From contig JAFARW010000114.1 of the NCBI GenBank assembly GCA_019245275.1, forward strand, positions 1-7,036: a stretch of 7,036 nt of DNA, given 5' to 3'. Shown piece after piece: positions 5,860 through 7,036 of the stretch. The position numbers and the translations under genes are program-made. Each line of letters starts with the position of its first letter. The stretch's first letter is position 1. This DNA is from Vulcanimicrobiota bacterium (lineage in GTDB: Bacteria > Vulcanimicrobiota > Vulcanimicrobiia > Vulcanimicrobiales > Vulcanimicrobiaceae). The notes under the pieces were generated by a model. The model saw only the letters and a list, made by a program, of their open reading frames with translations. It was not told where the DNA came from and ran no database searches.

Positions 5860-5888
5860 ACTCTAGCAAATCGGTACCGGGCAGTCAA
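5860..5888 (-). promoter_or_regulatory. Sigma70-type promoter of the ribosomal operon
   Basis: On the minus strand TTGACT (5883-5888, five of six bases of the -35 consensus) is separated by exactly 17 bp from TAGAGT (5860-5865, four of six bases of the -10 consensus). The -10 is preceded by TGC, an extended -10 element. Transcription should start near 5853, giving a leader of roughly 95 nt before rplC. I saw no obvious long hairpin in that leader. It sits alone in the intergenic region and points into the operon, as expected for a strongly expressed ribosomal unit. The evidence is motif matching only. Confidence 0.6.
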
Positions 5889-5931
5889 TGCGGCGCGGAC
5901 TCGACATCGGGCTGCCGAACGTCCTGTCAAC

Positions 5932-6456
5932 ATGCGGTTTGAAACGGCACGATTGGTAATTCGCACATTTGAACCAAGCGACGAAGAACCGTGGCTCGCC
6001 ATGGTCACCGACCCCGATTTTCGCCGCTACTTACCGCCGGGGCCAATTCCAACCGCCGAGACCTTCCAAGACGCGATCCAGGGGCGCCACGCGATGGAGC
6101 GCGAGCGCGGCTTTGCGATGTGGGCAGTGGACGCCAAAGAGACCGGGGCATTCGTCGGGCAATGCGGCGTGAGGCCCGTCGAGCCAACGGGGTCCGAGAT
6201 CGACCTCGCATACCACTTCAATAAGGCGTCCTGGAACAAAGGCTACGGCACCGAAGCCGTGACCGCCGTGCTCGCGCACGTCTTCGGATCGATCGGGCTC
6301 AGCAGCGTAATGGCGGTCGTCATGCCCGAGAACATCGGCTCGTGCCGCGTCGCGGAGAAAGCCGGCATGCGCTTCGTGGGCATCGCAAGCTATTATGGGG
6401 TGACAGGTCTGAAGAAATACGTCGCCGATCGCGACTGGTGGAAAGCGCCTACATAA
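5932..6456 (+). CDS. GNAT family N-acetyltransferase, RimJ/RimL-like
   Basis: This is predicted to transfer the acetyl group of acetyl-CoA to an amine. The target is unknown. The 174-residue product opens with FETARLVIRTFEPSDEEPW, the typical start of the RimJ/RimL-like (Acetyltransf_3, COG1670) branch. The acetyl-CoA pyrophosphate-binding motif A is at W101-N102-K103-G104-Y105-G106-T107-E108-A109, and motif B is at N134-x-x-S137-x-x-V140-A141-E142-K143-A144-G145-M146. The C-terminal strand ends near WWKAPT. There is no signal peptide or membrane segment, so it should be cytosolic. The frame is open back to an ATG at 5794, but those 46 residues are not GNAT-like and overlap the operon promoter, so ATG 5932 is chosen despite lacking a clear Shine-Dalgarno. 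It is divergent from rplC. The 3' end overlaps the opposite-strand dehydrogenase by 8 bp. RimJ/RimL members modify ribosomal protein N-termini, but most relatives do not, so no symbol is given. Confidence 0.88.
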   Translation: MRFETARLVIRTFEPSDEEPWLAMVTDPDFRRYLPPGPIPTAETFQDAIQGRHAMERERGFAMWAVDAKETGAFVGQCGVRPVEPTGSEIDLAYHFNKASWNKGYGTEAVTAVLAHVFGSIGLSSVMAVVMPENIGSCRVAEKAGMRFVGIASYYGVTGLKKYVADRDWWKAPT

Positions 6457-7036
6457 ACGCGGGATAGCCGGTGATCTTTTCGCCGAGGATCAGCGTATGG
6501 ATCTCGCTGGTTCCCTCGTAGGTCAAGACGGACTCAAGGTTGTTCATGTGCCGGATGACGGGGTACTCCAGCGTGACCCCGCTTGCGCCCAAAATCGAAC
6601 GCGCCTCACGCGCGATTGCCAAAGCTTCGCGCACGTTGTTCAACTTGCCGAAACTCACTTGCTCGGCGCTCACCGTGCCGGCGTCTTTCATGCGCCCGAT
6701 ATGCAGCGCGACCAGCTTGCCTTTGTTCAGCTCGAGCAGCATGTTGACGAGTTTTTCTTGCGTGATCTGAAAAGCGGCAATCGGACGGTCGAACTGCTCG
6801 CGCGTCTTGGCGTATTCCAAAGCCGCCTCGTAACAGGCGCGGGCAGCGCCCATCGCGCCCCAAACGATCCCATAGCGCGCCTCATTCAAGCACGCAAGTG
6901 GCGCGCGCAAGCCGATCGCTTCCGGCAGCAACGCATCCGCCGGCAGCCGACAATCGGTCAAAACCAATTCCGAAGTGACCGAAGCCCTCAGCGATAACTT
7001 GCGCTCGATATCGCTGCTCGTGAAACCTTTTGTCTT
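6449..7036 (-). CDS. gcdH: Acyl-CoA dehydrogenase, probably glutaryl-CoA dehydrogenase, C-terminal part (5' end off window)
   Basis: GcdH is an FAD enzyme that oxidises and decarboxylates glutaryl-CoA to crotonyl-CoA in lysine, tryptophan and aromatic catabolism. The visible 195 residues run open to the right edge, so the true start is outside. They read through the end of the middle beta domain (GFTSSDIERKLSLRASVTSE) and the C-terminal helical domain: L50-N51-E52-A53-R54-Y55-G56-I57-x-W59-G60, R79-x-Q81-F82-x-R84-P85-I86, then Y158-P159-V160-I161-R162-H163, N166-L167-E168-S169 and T172-Y173-E174-G175-T176. E174 is at the position of the catalytic base (Glu370 in human GCDH). The LNEARYGI and YPVIRHMNNLES stretches favour GcdH over other acyl-CoA dehydrogenases. 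A non-decarboxylating relative cannot be excluded because the N-terminal substrate-binding residues are not visible. It is convergent with the acetyltransferase and unrelated to the ribosomal genes. Confidence 0.88.
   Translation of the reverse strand, partial: KTKGFTSSDIERKLSLRASVTSELVLTDCRLPADALLPEAIGLRAPLACLNEARYGIVWGAMGAARACYEAALEYAKTREQFDRPIAAFQITQEKLVNMLLELNKGKLVALHIGRMKDAGTVSAEQVSFGKLNNVREALAIAREARSILGASGVTLEYPVIRHMNNLESVLTYEGTSEIHTLILGEKITGYPAFM

Noticed and set aside
5902..5930. Second promoter with a perfect TTGACA at 5925-5930 on the minus strand
   Set aside because: At 16-18 bp spacing there is no acceptable -10 hexamer (ATGTCG at 17 bp), so the hexamer alone is not enough.
5794..5931. 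46-residue N-terminal extension of the acetyltransferase
   Set aside because: The extension has no GNAT features, no ribosome binding site and covers the operon promoter. The GNAT fold begins at the ATG at 5932.

Overview
This window is a bacterial ribosomal-protein operon (the S10/spc block) on the minus strand, followed at the right-hand end by two unrelated metabolic-type genes. Reading right to left in the direction of transcription, the operon holds rplC (L3), rplD (L4), rplW (L23), rplB (L2), rpsS (S19), rplV (L22), rpsC (S3), rplP (L16), rpmC (L29), rpsQ (S17), rplN (L14) and rplX (L24). rplX runs off the left edge. The genes are fused into a continuous translational unit: every junction is an overlap of 1, 4 or 11 nt, an exact abutment, or a gap of at most 3 nt.

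rplC is the first gene. There is no rpsJ (S10) in front of it. Instead, a 174-bp divergent intergenic region separates it from a plus-strand GNAT acetyltransferase of the RimJ/RimL type. That region holds a convincing sigma70-type promoter pointing into the operon (TTGACT, 17 bp, TAGAGT, with an extended -10 TG) and a Shine-Dalgarno just before the GTG start of rplC. The acetyltransferase gene converges on, and overlaps by 8 bp, a minus-strand acyl-CoA dehydrogenase whose C-terminal 195 residues look like glutaryl-CoA dehydrogenase. Its N-terminal part lies beyond position 7036.

The organism is a bacterium with GC-rich DNA and bacterial-type ribosomal proteins throughout. An S10 operon starting at rplC with rpsJ elsewhere is the arrangement known from Cyanobacteria. 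That layout, the non-proteobacterial L3 loop and the tailed S3 and L22 would fit an uncultured Terrabacteria-type lineage such as Eremiobacterota (WPS-2) or a neighbour. This placement is a low-confidence guess that needs a phylogeny.

Most of the window is conserved core translation machinery, and I see no novel multigene system. What deserves a second look is lineage-specific variation on that core: a roughly 150-residue disordered, mostly acidic tail on S3; a lysine/arginine-rich, histone-H1-like tail on L22; a longer L22 exit-tunnel hairpin; and a changed L3 loop near the peptidyl transferase centre. The missing rpsJ and the divergent GNAT partner are also worth checking.
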